Shown here in pieces: positions 20,360-22,245 of a stretch of 22,245 nucleotides of DNA. Under the pieces are notes generated by a model. It saw only the letters and a list, made by a program, of their open reading frames with translations, was not told the DNA's origin and ran no database searches. This DNA is from a virus. Position 1 is the stretch's first letter. Every line of letters starts with the position of its first letter. The position numbers were made by a program, and so were the translations under genes. The stretch covers positions 1-22,245 of IMG/VR virus record IMGVR_UViG_3300034152_000385; one strand, 5' to 3'.

Positions 20360-22245
20360 TTAAAATAAACTTAATTGATCCGAGTTATATAATCTTAATT
20401 TATCCCATTCCATAGCGTCAAAGATATTTTCAGCTTTGAGAATAATACTTCTTCGTATTACTTCTTCCCAATCAACTTTATCTTTTTCTATAGTATTCTC
20501 TTTATTTATACCTAGAACATTAATATCTTTTCCGTTCTTATCTTTACCTAACTTCTTCACAAAAATATACCAGAATAATTCACCTTGACGAACATCAAAA
20601 TCTTTAAATATTTCTTTACTATTAAAAAATGCTCTAACAAATATAGGTTTATTTACATAATTCTTATTTTGAACTTTACAAGGAAAAGCTAAATCTAGTA
20701 GTGGTAATGTCTTAATTTTCTTCTTCTCCTCTTCAATCCATTTAAATATAGTTTCTCTACTTTCTTTATTAAGCACCTTCTCAAGTAATTCTCGTTGAAA
20801 CTGTGCTTCATATTTACTACTAGAGCTTCTTTTTATTTCAACGCCCTTTATTTCAGGCTCATCTTTACCATGAATATAACCATAGTAATGACATTTACCT
20901 AAAAGAAATAACTTTTCAAAATACCCTTCATATTCAAAAGCCAAATCTATTTCATCTTTATTGTATTTCTTTCCCCAATCTTGAATATAAGAATTTAGTT
21001 TACTACTAATATCCTCCTTTGTGTTGATAAACACGCTATCAGTATCCCAATACAATACTTTATAACCCTCTCCCTCTAATCTCTCTTTAGTATATAATAT
21101 TAAATCTCTAACTAAATAAGTTATTGCAGAAGCAACATTATTATCATGTAACCTAAAGTATTGATTACCCATTACTCCGAAGGTTGAATTTACTATTGCT
21201 TTAATTGCATCATATTTCTTTTGTAAACTTGAATCCTTCTTTACGGCTTTCTTCAAATCATTTTTAATTGTTAATATTTTTTGAACAACTTTTGGAAGTA
21301 GAGCTTCTTTATTCTGTTTAAACTTTGTTCCACTAATTTCGATTCCATCTTGTCCGATATTCTGTGTATCTAAACAAAAATTAACAATCATACTTGGATA
21401 TGCAGAAGTTAAATCAAATTTACCTACATCAAATACTGCACCTATCTCTGAAGATTCTCTAGTAGCACCTTTGAATGATAAACGATTCTCAGCTTTTGTT
21501 TTATTAGGTAGTATTATATTCTGATTCTTTGCCTCTTCTAGCAACATCATTTCTACAATTCTAGAATTAAAATATAAATCTTCCCATTTTACTTTAGATA
21601 GTCTTCTAACTTCATCATAGTATGATATTAGACGACCACCTTTCTTCAATGCTTCTATATCTACTAACATTTCAACATCACCAATATTTCTCAACTTAAC
21701 TTCTTCATTGAGTGAACCAAAGTGAGGATTCTTAAACTTTTTACCCCGACCTAAATACTTTTCACCTATATAATCTAAAGCATAACTAGCTTCACGCATA
21801 TTAACCTTTCTAAATAAAGTAAGATAGTCTAAGATACTTATTCCAGCAGGATAAAATATATCTAAATGATTTAAATATTTCTTACCCATTCTAGCTAAGT
21901 TAATTGGACTTAGTTTCTTTGCGATTCCCATATAACGTTGATGTAAGTAAGTATAGTCAAAGTCCACATTCCAAGCTAGTAACATATCTGGAGCTTCTGT
22001 CTTTACATGATTAATAAAGTCTTCCAACATAAGCTTATCATTTTTATAGTCTCCTAGCCAAAAAGTTTTATATTCTTTTCTATCTGATATATAAGTAGTT
22101 ATACAAGATACAGGCTTATCTGCTTTAACTACATCTGGAAACTCATCTGATAGAATTTCAATATCAAAGAACATATACTTTATAGGACAAGATTCTATCT
22201 TATCCACTTTATTTATCAAGTAGTTATTTACATATTTGTCAACGA
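20360..22245 (-). CDS. Family-B DNA polymerase with 3'-5' exonuclease, 5' end probably beyond window
   Basis: This is a replicative-type DNA polymerase. Counting from the TTG at 22219, exonuclease motifs are FFDIEI (D19, E21), WNVDFDYTYL (83-92) and NIGDVEML (D181). Polymerase motifs are FDLTSAYPS (268-276, motif A), KAIVNSTFGVMGN (340-352, motif B) and YWDTDSVF (390-397, motif C). The frame stays open through the window edge and the TTG has no SD, so the true start is likely outside. At about 620 residues it is short, with a small thumb. The last five residues, QLSLF, match the bacterial beta-clamp motif. No intein interrupts the conserved motifs, although polymerases are favoured intein sites. 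Confidence 0.94.
   Translation of the reverse strand, partial: VDKYVNNYLINKVDKIESCPIKYMFFDIEILSDEFPDVVKADKPVSCITTYISDRKEYKTFWLGDYKNDKLMLEDFINHVKTEAPDMLLAWNVDFDYTYLHQRYMGIAKKLSPINLARMGKKYLNHLDIFYPAGISILDYLTLFRKVNMREASYALDYIGEKYLGRGKKFKNPHFGSLNEEVKLRNIGDVEMLVDIEALKKGGRLISYYDEVRRLSKVKWEDLYFNSRIVEMMLLEEAKNQNIILPNKTKAENRLSFKGATRESSEIGAVFDVGKFDLTSAYPSMIVNFCLDTQNIGQDGIEISGTKFKQNKEALLPKVVQKILTIKNDLKKAVKKDSSLQKKYDAIKAIVNSTFGVMGNQYFRLHDNNVASAITYLVRDLILYTKERLEGEGYKVLYWDTDSVFINTKEDISSKLNSYIQDWGKKYNKDEIDLAFEYEGYFEKLFLLGKCHYYGYIHGKDEPEIKGVEIKRSSSSKYEAQFQRELLEKVLNKESRETIFKWIEEEKKKIKTLPLLDLAFPCKVQNKNYVNKPIFVRAFFNSKEIFKDFDVRQGELFWYIFVKKLGKDKNGKDINVLGINKENTIEKDKVDWEEVIRRSIILKAENIFDAMEWDKLRLYNSDQLSLF

Noticed and set aside
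22217-22219. TTG as the true start of the DNA polymerase.
   Set aside because: No SD precedes it and the frame stays open to the window edge, so a start outside the window is more likely.
1-22245. tRNA genes, rRNA, CRISPR arrays, insertion sequences, attachment sites.
   Set aside because: No regularly spaced repeats, transposase motifs, paired terminal repeats or tRNA-like T-loop sequences were seen by eye; nearly all DNA is coding on one strand.

Overview
The window is an A+T-rich, gene-dense piece of what looks like a tailed bacteriophage genome (or a prophage or metagenomic phage contig). Every gene I can support reads on the minus strand, so the order of expression runs from the high-coordinate end down to position 1. 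Neighbouring genes mostly overlap by a few bases (TAATG, ATGA) or have their Shine-Dalgarno (SD) sequence on or next to the upstream stop. The host is most likely a bacterium: strong GGAGG-type SDs are common, and the DNA polymerase ends in QLSLF, the classic bacterial beta-clamp-binding peptide. A B12-type (class II) ribonucleotide reductase, a likely B12-binding radical SAM protein and a second radical SAM protein suggest an anaerobic or low-oxygen host with access to cobalamin.

Layout in transcription order. (1) 22245-16274, replication and nucleotides: family-B DNA polymerase, two small unknowns, a PD-(D/E)XK resolvase-like nuclease, and a class II ribonucleotide reductase carrying two inteins. 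(2) 16173-13843: a one-domain Ig-like protein, a small acidic protein, a TIGR03790-like protein, small helical or membrane proteins (holin-like candidates) and an intergenic hairpin. (3) 13846-8319, DNA processing: DEDD exonuclease, small basic proteins, ThyX with an intein, a zinc ribbon, an Mre11/gp47-like nuclease, a gamma-glutamylcyclotransferase-fold protein and a Rad50/gp46-like ATPase. (4) 8319-3983, accessory metabolism: a DUF115/norphogenetic-like protein, a GT-A-like glycosyltransferase, a HEIGH metallopeptidase-like protein, a small membrane protein, a SPASM radical SAM enzyme, a HAD-SDR fusion and a VOC protein. (5) 3983-1: a B12-type radical SAM gene broken into two separate ORFs, a 26-residue basic peptide, and the first 222 codons of metK.

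The most striking element is the broken radical SAM gene. Its upstream ORF (3983-3084) ends in a 91-residue N-intein, and its downstream ORF (1653-769) begins with a 38-residue C-intein. Between them sit two free-standing genes, a DPPY-class DNA methyltransferase and a Vsr/EDxHD-like PD-(D/E)XK nuclease with NUMOD3-like repeats. All four ORFs are joined by 4- to 14-base overlaps, so the cassette looks translationally coupled. Trans-splicing should give one protein of about 464 residues, and the split falls exactly before the third cysteine of the CxxxCxxC iron-sulfur motif. Fractured genes with split inteins and a lone nuclease are a known arrangement in environmental phage DNA. A nuclease plus a methyltransferase inside the fracture, resembling a restriction-modification pair, is the part that may be new.

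The window holds four inteins in all: one split, one in ThyX and two in NrdJ. They fall into two end types (HN before Cys, GN before Ser), and at least two sit immediately before a catalytic or cluster-binding cysteine.
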